Below, one piece after another: positions 37,758-45,253 of a DNA stretch of 64,000 nt. A program made the translations under genes and the position numbers. The notes under the pieces were generated by a model that saw only the letters and a list, made by a program, of their open reading frames with translations, ran no database searches and had not been told where the DNA came from. The DNA comes from Kiritimatiellaeota bacterium B1221 (GTDB taxonomy: Bacteria; Verrucomicrobiota; Kiritimatiellia; SS1-B-03-39; UBA6053), in contig JARHXX010000007.1 in the NCBI GenBank assembly GCA_029269125.1, positions 1 to 64,000 on the forward strand. The letters run 5' to 3'. Positions within the stretch are counted from its first letter, which is position 1. Each line of letters begins with the position of its first letter.

Positions 37758-38564
37758 CTAAAAAGGATAAAAGTGTCCCCAGGTGACACTTCCGCGGGGC
37801 ACCCGTTCCACATGACCATCGACCATCAACATCGCCGCCCCATCCATCACCCAGTATCCCAGGCCGCCCGCCATATCCACTTGCTTGCTAATGGGCAGAT
37901 AATCATCGAGATCTTTGCTCCCGGCACTGAACCAGGGGTTCCAAAGCTCCGTATGGGTATAGCTGTTTCCATTCCAGCTTCCCCCTTCCCCCGCGGAGGC
38001 GATGATAAATGATTTTGACGGACGCACAAAGTCCCCCATCGAAGGTCTGCGGACCCCGTTGGGATGAGAGGCTGTTCTTGCGGTTGATTTTCCTTTGGTG
38101 GCAATGCCGCTGGAGTTGCAACGTCCCAAATATTGATTCATGGAAAAACCACAGTTTGCCGCCTGTCCAAAGGCCTTAACATCCGGACGAAAAGGACAGG
38201 AAGGCGCATCCAAAATCATATAATGACTTTTGACGCCACCCGCGTAAGTCAGAATCTGGTTCCGCCAGGATTGGGTGTAGTAATTTCCCGTGGTGCCATC
38301 ATTCGTCCATGGAAAATGACCGTTGTTCTCACTGGCATAACTCAGCATCAGCTCCCCCACACTTTTCATATTCGACATGGTTTGCGTCATCTTCCCCCTT
38401 TCCAATACATTCTGGGTCGCGGGAACCAGCATGGAGACCATTAATGCAATAATCGTGATCACCACCAGCATTTCAATCAGGGTAAACGCTGACTTCCCCG
38501 GGGAGCAGCAGGACGTGGTCGTTTGGACGGTTTCAGGATGTGGACGTTTCGCGTATTCGTTCAT
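37758..38564 (-). CDS. type II pseudopilin-like protein with prepilin N-terminus
   Basis: 268 residues. A positively charged leader is followed by the prepilin peptidase site and N-methylation helix KSAFTLIEMLVVITIIALM (cleavage after Ala-Phe context, Glu at +5). The C-terminus contains VDGHVERVPRG, close to the H-X9-DG-type motif common in planctomycete and verrucomicrobial pseudopilins. It is exported and processed like type II secretion pseudopilins, but no secretion genes are nearby. A hairpin (38589-38618) lies just upstream of the start. Confidence 0.85.
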   Translation of the reverse strand: MNEYAKRPHPETVQTTTSCCSPGKSAFTLIEMLVVITIIALMVSMLVPATQNVLERGKMTQTMSNMKSVGELMLSYASENNGHFPWTNDGTTGNYYTQSWRNQILTYAGGVKSHYMILDAPSCPFRPDVKAFGQAANCGFSMNQYLGRCNSSGIATKGKSTARTASHPNGVRRPSMGDFVRPSKSFIIASAGEGGSWNGNSYTHTELWNPWFSAGSKDLDDYLPISKQVDMAGGLGYWVMDGAAMLMVDGHVERVPRGSVTWGHFYPF

Positions 38565-38588
38565 GTTGTTAATTACATTCTGTATGGG

Positions 38589-38618
38589 GAGGAAATGGTT
38601 TCATTCGAAAATTTCCTC
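38589..38618. promoter_or_regulatory. hairpin upstream of the pseudopilin gene
   Basis: gaggaaat/atttcctc inverted repeat with an inner tttc/gaaa pairing. It lies about 25 bp upstream of the pseudopilin start and could influence its translation or be a stray end of the adjoining repeat region. Confidence 0.4.
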
Positions 38619-38639
38619 CATGGATTTTGATGGTGTTTA

Positions 38640-39560
38640 TTCCAAAGAGTTCGCGCAAAGGGAATTAACGGCGCGTGGGATTGTGGGTGTCAGGTTGGAA
38701 AGTATATTTTCACAGATCTCTCCAAAAATGTACATGTTAAATTTGGCCACCATATTTCAGATGCCAAAGGATGCGCGCCACAAATTTTCTGCCTCAAACC
38801 CAAAACGCCATCACAGCGTTCCCGTCGAGTCGCTTCCTGGCCTCGGAAGCAGGCGCAGGGTCGGTTTCCGAGCTTCGGAAAAAATGACCTTTTGAAAACA
38901 GGCCCCTGAAAGCCGCCGTTCTGCTCGCTTTCGCTGTGCCCCACACCTAAAGCGAAGCGGTCGAGGGCACAGCGAAAGCGAGCAGATAAGGTGGCGGCCG
39001 CCGGACTGTGAGCTGACGTTTGCACTCACGATTCCATGAACGTCCCGCGTCAGCGGGTCCGCTCGGGGGCGTAGGGGGCCGGGGCTGGCGCGATGCCTGC
39101 GGGGCAAAGGGGGGATTTCAGCAGGCAGCGTGACAGCTATTGGGAGGGGGGTGAATGACGCGAAGCGGCAGAGGGGACCGGGGCGGAAGCATCCGACGCC
39201 GGGCTCGGGGGCTGCGGCGAATGCTGGAGTGGCGTCCCCCTGAGAGGGGGGAGCGACCCGGGGGCCGACGAAGGAGGCAGGAGCTATACCGAAGGCGAGA
39301 TTATGCGATGTCGCCGCCCTCCCGCAATCCTGAGCTTGCGAAGGTGAGGACAGGTACCAGCGGCTACTTCGCATAATCTCTCTTCGGTATTGCTCCGGGG
39401 TAGGAAGCAGGCGGCGTGACAGCCGCCGGGCTTGGGGGCGAAGGGGGCAAAGCCGGGTGGTTGGCGCGACACCTGCGGCGGCGCTCGGGGCTTTGACTGC
39501 GTGAGCGTAGCGAACACCGCCTGGGGTTGAGAAAAATGATAGAGTCAGACATTAAATATA
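38640..39560. other. GC-rich, hairpin-dense non-coding region
   Basis: About 0.9 kb with no credible gene. It holds a chain of inverted repeats: gcttcc/ggaagc (38832-38850), tttccga/tcggaaa (38865-38881), a perfect 21-bp repeat (38921-38941 with 38965-38985), ggcggccgcc (38993-39002), cccgc/gcggg (39044-39057), a long imperfect pair (39281-39308 with 39369-39395) and ggcggc/gccgcc (39410-39427). Blocks near 39085-39150 and 39400-39485 resemble each other (gcaggc.gcgtgacagc and ggcgcga..cctgcgg). It may be a structured RNA, an accumulation of palindromic mobile repeats, or a relic of an element. Confidence 0.6.
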
Positions 39561-39641
39561 AATAAATGTTTAGATGTTTGGGCTGACACGTTTTGTAAAT
39601 AAATGTTTAGATGTTTGGGCTGACACGTTTTGCGGTGTCAG
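39559..39641. repeat. 37-bp perfect tandem repeat ending in a hairpin
   Basis: Two identical 37-bp units (39559-39595 and 39596-39632), AT-rich in their first half. The second unit overlaps a hairpin ctgacac/gtgtcag (39620-39641, 8-nt loop). The array marks the junction between the GC-rich hairpin region and the AT-richer Rhs tail. Confidence 0.85.
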
Positions 39642-39689
39642 TTTGGAAATCTAATACGGTATAAATGCGATCGGTTACATCTAATGGGT

Positions 39690-39929
39690 TTAGTTACGCT
39701 TACCAATGAACATGCAAATTATCCCGACAAGAATCAAAGCAACAGGAATAAGAGCATAAGTATTCGTGTAATATGAAAATACATCATCCAAACGCCCTGC
39801 CCAATCATAAGCCCGACCTTTTGATGCTAAAAAAACTTGAAGGTAGAGAATGCGATCCAGGAAAAAGCCTAATCCCATAAGGATAATACCAACTCCCTGG
39901 GCGTTCTTGAAATTAAATTTTTTGTTCAT
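39690..39929 (-). CDS. small two-helix membrane protein, putative Rhs immunity protein
   Basis: 79 residues with two membrane helices (about 12-31, GVGIILMGLGFFLDRILYL, and 58-76, ALIPVALILVGIICMFIG) and a short loop facing the periplasm or cytoplasm. No family recognised. Its ATG overlaps the stop of the Rhs C-terminal gene by ATGA, so it is translated with the toxin-like protein. That position and size are standard for Rhs immunity proteins; a membrane immunity protein would suit a membrane-acting toxin. Function is inferred from context. Confidence 0.6.
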   Translation of the reverse strand: MNKKFNFKNAQGVGIILMGLGFFLDRILYLQVFLASKGRAYDWAGRLDDVFSYYTNTYALIPVALILVGIICMFIGKRN

Positions 39930-41209
39930 CTAAAAAATCTTGGGGAGCACCAAACAAACTTACAGCCATCCCAAACCAGAAGAGCTTGTCCAATATAGGG
40001 CACAGCTCGACTTACTGCTGATTGACCAAGCCATTTCAAAAAAGCTTTGCGACCCATTTTCTTAATTGCCTTTTCAGTGGCTTCTTTCCTGACTTCACGA
40101 ATAACTTTTTCTCTCGCGGCTTTCCAGGCAGCTCCATAAGCGACTTTCTTTTTAGCAATTTCCTCACTTACTTCTTTAGCAATTTTTGGATCAGTTAATA
40201 ATTCCTTTGATACATTGCCCCTCAAACCAGCTAACTCTGAAGCAGAAAGCCCAAGAAAACAGGCTGTAAAATCAAGCCAATCATTTCCAAGATAATCAAT
40301 ACGGGTAATAGCATCATTCCCTACGAACCCATAGAGGTTGTAACCTCCTGATTCTTCAATCGGATCGCGATTTGGCCAACGACCTGTTTCGGGGTCATAA
40401 TATCTGAAGCCGTAGTAGTAATAGCCGGTTTCGGTGTCCTGGTATTTGGTAGAGAAGCCAAACGCTGCAGGCTTGGTTCCTATGAGTACTTTGGTCTGCC
40501 CGAATGCATCATATTCCATGTGGGCATCGACTGTTCCGTCGTCGAGATCAATGTACTCAGAAATATTCCCATTGGCATCATAACTCACGGCATGAGCCAC
40601 ACCATCAGATAGGGTAAACAACAGTCCCCCTACTCCACCAGCTCCCTGCATGGATTGGGAGAGGTCGAGTCCCCAAACGTAGTAACGGGTGGGATCCGTG
40701 CCGATGTCATCAATTTCAAACAGCAAGTTCCAGCCGTCATAGAAGTAACGGAGGTCAGAGGTCGGTGTCCAGAGGTCAGTGTTCAGATTGTAGGTTTCGT
40801 TGACTTTGCGGACGCGACGTCCATAGCTGTCGTAGGTAAAGAGAATTCGTTTTGAATTGTCTGGGGGAGTCGTTACTGTGACGGGGTCATTGTCAGGATC
40901 AGGGTCATAATCCAAAACAGTTGCCAATCGGTTTTCAGCGTTCCATATGAACCACAAGTTTTCTCCATTGTGGGTCATATTGCCGTCTAGGTCATAGGAT
41001 GGCGAGGGCGCCGTCGTTCCGTCGTTGATGGCGGTATATTGTTTGAGCGCATTACTGGTGTAGTCGAATGTGCCAGCGGGGGAAGATAATGCAGCAGGGA
41101 CAGCTGCATCTACGCGATTGCCGATTTGATCAAAAGTATAAGTTGAATTTCCGTTGCGCATGGTGGCCGAGGTGATTTCGTTGCGCCCAATGTACTCGAA
41201 GCTATTCAC
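39926..41209 (-). CDS. truncated Rhs protein with variable C-terminal putative toxin domain
   Basis: 427 residues from a GTG start. It holds YD-type repeats (TYTFDQIGNRV, YDLDGNMTHNG, FTYDSYGRRVRK) and the RHS-repeat-associated core ending in YYGFRYYDPETGRWPNRDPI. From about residue 310 a unique C-terminal domain of about 118 residues begins: mostly helical, Lys/Glu/Arg-rich in the middle, hydrophobic near the end (AVPYIGQALLVW). Full Rhs proteins exceed 1000 residues, so the N-terminal encapsulating part is missing; the frame is closed 18 codons upstream by TGA. It is either an orphan Rhs tip or a relic. DNA of the tip is AT-richer than neighbouring genes. Confidence 0.75.
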   Translation of the reverse strand: MNSFEYIGRNEITSATMRNGNSTYTFDQIGNRVDAAVPAALSSPAGTFDYTSNALKQYTAINDGTTAPSPSYDLDGNMTHNGENLWFIWNAENRLATVLDYDPDPDNDPVTVTTPPDNSKRILFTYDSYGRRVRKVNETYNLNTDLWTPTSDLRYFYDGWNLLFEIDDIGTDPTRYYVWGLDLSQSMQGAGGVGGLLFTLSDGVAHAVSYDANGNISEYIDLDDGTVDAHMEYDAFGQTKVLIGTKPAAFGFSTKYQDTETGYYYYGFRYYDPETGRWPNRDPIEESGGYNLYGFVGNDAITRIDYLGNDWLDFTACFLGLSASELAGLRGNVSKELLTDPKIAKEVSEEIAKKKVAYGAAWKAAREKVIREVRKEATEKAIKKMGRKAFLKWLGQSAVSRAVPYIGQALLVWDGCKFVWCSPRFFR

Positions 41210-41355
41210 CTGGGTCGAGATAAAAGCGGTACCAGAATCTTCGCGACCCGTACAATATCTTCACCTGCCTCAGCAGTGGTCCATTGCCCCTCTGAGGAAA
41301 TCAGCATCCCTCTCTTCAAGGGATTTGCCGGGTATTTTAACGCTTCGGATTTCAT
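41206..41355 (-). CDS. 49-residue open frame overlapping the Rhs fragment start
   Basis: An ATG-started frame (MKSEALKYPANPLKRG...) ends in AGGTGA, overlapping the GTG start of the Rhs fragment by four bases in the way coupled genes do. No family is recognised and there is no clear ribosome site. It might be a short leader peptide that allows translation of the Rhs fragment, or chance. Weak evidence. Confidence 0.3.
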   Translation of the reverse strand: MKSEALKYPANPLKRGMLISSEGQWTTAEAGEDIVRVAKILVPLLSRPR

Positions 41356-41499
41356 TTTAAAAACTGTATTTTTTTTGAAAATTTAAACGAAAAATCCTTC
41401 AAATGGACTTTTAAGAGGCTGTAGAAGCGGCCTTTTCACAAAACGCGAACATCCGGGAATTGCAGTTGCTTGTCGCAAAATATCCCATAGGATACGGAC

Positions 41500-42708
41500 A
41501 TGAAATTAACCATTCTCTCTACGGCTCCGAATTGCTACAGTACCCGCCGACTCATGGAGGCTGCGGAATCCAGAGGACATCAGGCCAAAGTACGGAACAC
41601 CCTGCGCTTCACCCTCGATCTGAATTCGGGGGATCCGGATATCTTTTACCGGGGAAAACACTTTGCGATTCCGGATGCCGTGCTCCCCCGTATCGGCGCC
41701 AGCATTACCTATTACGGTACCGCCGTGCTCCGTCAATTTGAGCAAATGGATGTGTTTACCCCCAATTCCTCTTCCGGAATCGTCAATAGCCGGGATAAAC
41801 TCCGCAGCCTGCAAATTCTTTCCCGCCATGAAATTGGTATCACCCGCTCGGCTTTTGTCAGTCAAAGGGATGAAATCCTGCCTGCGATTGAGCGGGTGGG
41901 CGGTGCGCCGGTGATCGTAAAACTGATCGAAGGCACCCAGGGCGTCGGCGTGGTTTTAGCCGAATCTGCGAAAATCGCCCAGGCCATTGTGGAAATGCTG
42001 CAAAGCACCCAGCAAAATGTGCTGATTCAGAATTTCGTCAAAGAAAGCAAAGGCCGGGATGTGAGAGCCATCGTGGTGGGTGACCGGGTGGTCGCCGCCA
42101 TGCGCCGGGTCGCCCAGGGGGACGAATTCCGGAGCAATGTGCATCGGGGTGGCCTAGTGGAAGCGGTGGAGCTGGATGATGATTATAAAGAAACCGCGGT
42201 CCGGGCCGCCCAAATCATGGGCCTCCGGGTCGCCGGCGTCGATATGCTGGAAAGTGCGGCCGGACCGATGATTATGGAAATCAACTCCTCCCCCGGTTTG
42301 GAAGGCATTGAGGCCGCCACCCATCTGGATGTGGCCGGATCCATCATCGATCACATCGCCGATCAGGTAAACATGCCGGACCTTGATATCCGCCAAAAGC
42401 TTACCGTGAGCCGTGGATATAATGTTTCGGAAATCGCCATCCCCGAAGGCTCGGTGTTTGTGGGGCAAACCATTGAGGAGACGGATTTGCGTCACAAAGA
42501 CATCGTGGTCCTCACCTTAAAACGTGGCACCTCCGTGATTTCCAACCCTAAAAACTCCAGGATCATCGAACCCGGAGACGAATTGCTTTGCTACGGCAAA
42601 ACCGAATCGATGAAAACTTTGGTCACCCCCAAAACCAAAAAGCGCCGTAAAAAACTGGATCCGCTCAGTGACGACCAAATCGAAGCGGCAAAGGAAGGTG
42701 CGCTATGA
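41500..42708 (+). CDS. rimK: RimK-like ATP-grasp ligase with C-terminal RCK_C/TrkA_C-like domain
   Basis: 402 residues. Residues 1-290 form a RimK-type enzyme: N-terminal pre-ATP-grasp domain, IVNSRDKLRSLQ, the ATP-binding VIVKLIEGTQGVGV, KESKGRDVRAIVVGD and MEINSSPGLEG with metal ligands. RimK adds glutamate to a protein or peptide C-terminus, classically ribosomal protein S6. Residues about 305-375 add a TrkA_C/RCK_C-like ligand-binding domain (EIAIPEGSVFVGQTI, DIVVLTLKRG, IIEPGDELLCYG), absent from ordinary RimK proteins of about 300 residues. A Lys-rich tail follows. First gene of a three-gene coupled operon. Confidence 0.88.
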   Translation: MKLTILSTAPNCYSTRRLMEAAESRGHQAKVRNTLRFTLDLNSGDPDIFYRGKHFAIPDAVLPRIGASITYYGTAVLRQFEQMDVFTPNSSSGIVNSRDKLRSLQILSRHEIGITRSAFVSQRDEILPAIERVGGAPVIVKLIEGTQGVGVVLAESAKIAQAIVEMLQSTQQNVLIQNFVKESKGRDVRAIVVGDRVVAAMRRVAQGDEFRSNVHRGGLVEAVELDDDYKETAVRAAQIMGLRVAGVDMLESAAGPMIMEINSSPGLEGIEAATHLDVAGSIIDHIADQVNMPDLDIRQKLTVSRGYNVSEIAIPEGSVFVGQTIEETDLRHKDIVVLTLKRGTSVISNPKNSRIIEPGDELLCYGKTESMKTLVTPKTKKRRKKLDPLSDDQIEAAKEGAL

Positions 42709-43793
42709 ATAAAGCGCAGGAAAAACCATCGGTTGAATTTTGGGGAAAGACCCAGGTCAAACCGGGCGAAAAAAAACGGATACGGCTGGAGGTCGGTGAA
42801 AGTTACACCGGACTGTCCGTACGCCTCCCCCTCCTGGTGTGGCGGGGAAAAGAACCGGGCCCCACTGTTTTTATTTCCTCGGCGGTGCATGGGGATGAGA
42901 TCAACGGCACCGGCACCATCCGCGACCTCATCAACCATCCGGGCTTCAGCTTAAAAAAAGGCACCTTGGTGCTGTTACCTGTAGTGAACATTATGGGCTT
43001 CGAGCGCCACTCCCGGTACATGCCGGATCGGCGCGATCTGAACCGCTCTTTTCCCGGATCGGTCACCGGCAGTCTTACTTCCCGGCTTGCAAACTTGGTG
43101 TACACCGAAATCATCGGCCGCTGTGATTACGGAATCGATCTGCACACCGCCGCCGTGCGTCGCACCAACTTTCCCAATGTGCGGGCGGACATGAACGATC
43201 CGGGCTGTAAAAAACTGGCCATGGCCTTCGGATGTGAAATCATTGTCGACCAAAGCGGACCCGACGGATCCTTCCGGAAGTGCGCCACCTCTGCGGGCTG
43301 CCCCACCATCATCCTTGAAGCGGGAGAGGTGTGGAAAGTCGAGCCCACTTATCTCGAAACCGCCTTGCGGGGCATCACCAATTGTCTGTCCATGCTGGGC
43401 ATGACCAACAAACAGGTGCAACCCTGTCCTGAACCCAAAGTGATTCAAACCACTCAATGGGTCCGCGCGGGCGCCGGAGGCTTTCTGCAGTTTCATGTCT
43501 CCCCCGGAGAGTTGGTCACCAAAGGTCAATTGCTGGCCACCAATGCCGGCCTGCTGGGTTTGGAACAGGAATCCATCTATTCCCCCTACTCGGGCCTGAT
43601 TATTGGCATGAGCACCATGCCGGCCGTTTCCCCCGGAGACCCGGTTTTACACGTTGCCAAACTGCAGCCCAAAGAAATGCAAAAGCTGGAAAAAGCCCTG
43701 GATGCCGGAGACAGCGACAGCCTGGAAAACCGTCTGCGTGAAGACCTGGCCACCAACCTGCACGTGGCCGATATCCCGGAGGAACCCCATTGA
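42705..43793 (+). CDS. succinylglutamate desuccinylase/aspartoacylase family zinc hydrolase
   Basis: 362 residues of the M14-type AspA/AstE family. Zinc ligands and catalytic features appear in SAVHGDEINGTG (His, Glu), DRRDLNRSFPG (the Arg-x-x-Leu-Asn-Arg substrate site), YGIDLHTAA (His) and IILEAGE (Glu). A barrel-sandwich C-terminal domain (about 250-330, GAGGFLQFHVSPGELVTKGQ) is present. It hydrolyses N-acyl amino acids or releases a modification. Its ATG overlaps the rimK stop by ATGA, so it probably edits or reverses the product of the ligase. Confidence 0.88.
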   Translation: MNKAQEKPSVEFWGKTQVKPGEKKRIRLEVGESYTGLSVRLPLLVWRGKEPGPTVFISSAVHGDEINGTGTIRDLINHPGFSLKKGTLVLLPVVNIMGFERHSRYMPDRRDLNRSFPGSVTGSLTSRLANLVYTEIIGRCDYGIDLHTAAVRRTNFPNVRADMNDPGCKKLAMAFGCEIIVDQSGPDGSFRKCATSAGCPTIILEAGEVWKVEPTYLETALRGITNCLSMLGMTNKQVQPCPEPKVIQTTQWVRAGAGGFLQFHVSPGELVTKGQLLATNAGLLGLEQESIYSPYSGLIIGMSTMPAVSPGDPVLHVAKLQPKEMQKLEKALDAGDSDSLENRLREDLATNLHVADIPEEPH

Positions 43794-44251
43794 AAAAAAC
43801 GGACTCAAATCGTGTGGAAATTGGCTGGCGGGAATGGATCGAATTGCCGGACTGGGGATTACGCCTGAAAGCCAAAATGGATACCGGCGCCAAAAGCAGC
43901 TCTCTGGATGTGGAACAACTGGAATTTCTCCCCCACAACCGGGTGCGGTTTGGCATCCATCAACTTCGCAAAACCGACAGCATCAAAATGGTGGAAGCCG
44001 AACTGTTTGACACCACCAAGGTCCGCAGCAGCAATGGTCTGACTCAAAAACGAATCGTGGTGAAAACCCGTATCCGGCTGGCAGGTATCGAAAAAGAAAT
44101 TTTGGTGAATCTGACCAATCGACGTAAAATGCTGCATCGAATTCTGCTTGGCCGGGAAGCCCTGCAGGAACATTTTTTAATCGATGCAGGTGTGGATCAT
44201 GTGGTGACCCCACCCAGGCTGAAAAAGAGCAGTGCGCTGAAAGGTAAATAA
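43790..44251 (+). CDS. retropepsin-like/'ATP-dependent zinc protease' family protein (RimB/RloA-like)
   Basis: 153 residues matching the small family often called ATP-dependent zinc protease, with a retropepsin-like core: VEIGWREWIELPDWG, the catalytic-type Asp in KMDTGAKSSSLD, and NRRKMLHRILLGREAL. The start is TTG at 43790 after GGAGGA with 6-nt spacing, overlapping the previous stop by TTGA. In Pseudomonas a RimK-linked small protease (RimB) modulates glutamylated S6, so this is probably the third part of a RimK-based protein modification system. Confidence 0.82.
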   Translation: MKKTDSNRVEIGWREWIELPDWGLRLKAKMDTGAKSSSLDVEQLEFLPHNRVRFGIHQLRKTDSIKMVEAELFDTTKVRSSNGLTQKRIVVKTRIRLAGIEKEILVNLTNRRKMLHRILLGREALQEHFLIDAGVDHVVTPPRLKKSSALKGK

Positions 44252-44287
44252 CCGCGACCCGCAAACCCACATGAACGTTGCAGAGAT

Positions 44288-45238
44288 ATGATGCTGAAAA
44301 ATCCCCCTGTCACCATCACTCTCAATCCGGCCATTGATGAGACCGTGCTGCTCGGAAACCTTAAAATCGGTGAAGTAAACCGCTCAAGGTTTTCCCAAAC
44401 CCAAGCAGGCGGCAAAGGCACAAATGTTTCACGAATGTTAAGCCAATATGGAATTTCCAACCTGGCGACCGGCTTTCTCGGCGCAGACAATCGCGGACAC
44501 TTCACAAACCTGTTTGCACACAATCAAATTGAGGATGCATTTATTCAGATTCCCGGCAAGACCCGCTCCTGCATTAAAATTGTTTGTGAATCCACCCGGC
44601 AAACCACCGATATCAATTTACCCGGCTTAAGCCCTTCACCAGCAGCCAAAGCTCAGTTCAGTGAAAGAATACAGCGGCTCATTTTTCCTGGCCGTTGGTT
44701 TGTTTTAGCGGGAAGCCTCCCCCCGGGCCTGGATCTTGAATTTTTCACCCACATCATCCAAACCCTCAAACAGGGAGGGGCTTTGGTGGCGGTGGACAGC
44801 AGTGGAGATCCCTTAAAAGCGGCAATTGAGCAGAAAGTGGATCTCATCAAACCCAACGAGCATGAACTGGCTGAAATTTGGAAACATCCGTTATCGGATT
44901 TTTCAGAAAAAGTGGAAGCCGCAAAAGAGCTGCAACAAAACCACGTGCCCCGGGTCATCCTCTCGCTGGGAAAAAAAGGGGCCCTGTTCCTCAGTCCTGA
45001 ACAAACACTGCTGGCCAGCGTGATGCCGGTGGAGGTCGTGAGCACCGTCGGAGCCGGAGATGCCCTGCTCTCCGGATATCTGGCCGGGGTATTGAACGAA
45101 GAATCTCATGAAGATTGCGCCAGACTGGCGACCGTATTCGCATCGAGTAATTTAGAAAATGTGGAACGCACCTTACCGCCACCTGCAGAGATACTTAGGC
45201 GCCTCGCTAAAGTTCAGATTATACGACTTTCAGAATAA
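44288..45238 (+). CDS. PfkB-family 1-phosphofructokinase-like sugar kinase
   Basis: 316 residues. Ribokinase/PfkB fold with TLNPAIDETV at the N-terminus, QAGGKGTNVSRML, GSLPPGLD, IKPNEHELAE and the catalytic STVGAGDALLSGYLAG (Asp base, anion hole). The TLNPAID start is typical of the 1-phosphofructokinase/tagatose-6-phosphate kinase branch. It phosphorylates a hexose phosphate in the cytoplasm. No phosphotransferase genes are adjacent. It starts 36 bp after the protease-like gene and may be in the same transcript, though a functional link is unclear. Confidence 0.88.
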   Translation: MMLKNPPVTITLNPAIDETVLLGNLKIGEVNRSRFSQTQAGGKGTNVSRMLSQYGISNLATGFLGADNRGHFTNLFAHNQIEDAFIQIPGKTRSCIKIVCESTRQTTDINLPGLSPSPAAKAQFSERIQRLIFPGRWFVLAGSLPPGLDLEFFTHIIQTLKQGGALVAVDSSGDPLKAAIEQKVDLIKPNEHELAEIWKHPLSDFSEKVEAAKELQQNHVPRVILSLGKKGALFLSPEQTLLASVMPVEVVSTVGAGDALLSGYLAGVLNEESHEDCARLATVFASSNLENVERTLPPPAEILRRLAKVQIIRLSE

Positions 45239-45253
45239 AGTTCAAAATTCTGC

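Noticed and set aside
38377..38895. 172-residue plus-strand frame starting inside the pseudopilin gene
   Set aside because: The first part is antisense to the pilin gene and the rest enters the hairpin region; no family pattern.
38811..39374. 187-residue minus-strand frame in the GC-rich region
   Set aside because: Pro/Arg/Ser-rich composition and many hairpins indicate a chance frame in GC-rich repeats.
39155..39376. 73-residue Arg-rich plus-strand frame
   Set aside because: It lies in the repeat region, overlaps another chance frame and has no recognisable domain.
38640..39680. Integron attC array or CRISPR array
   Set aside because: No spaced identical repeats of 25-40 bp with unique spacers, no attC core pair, and no integrase or cas gene nearby.
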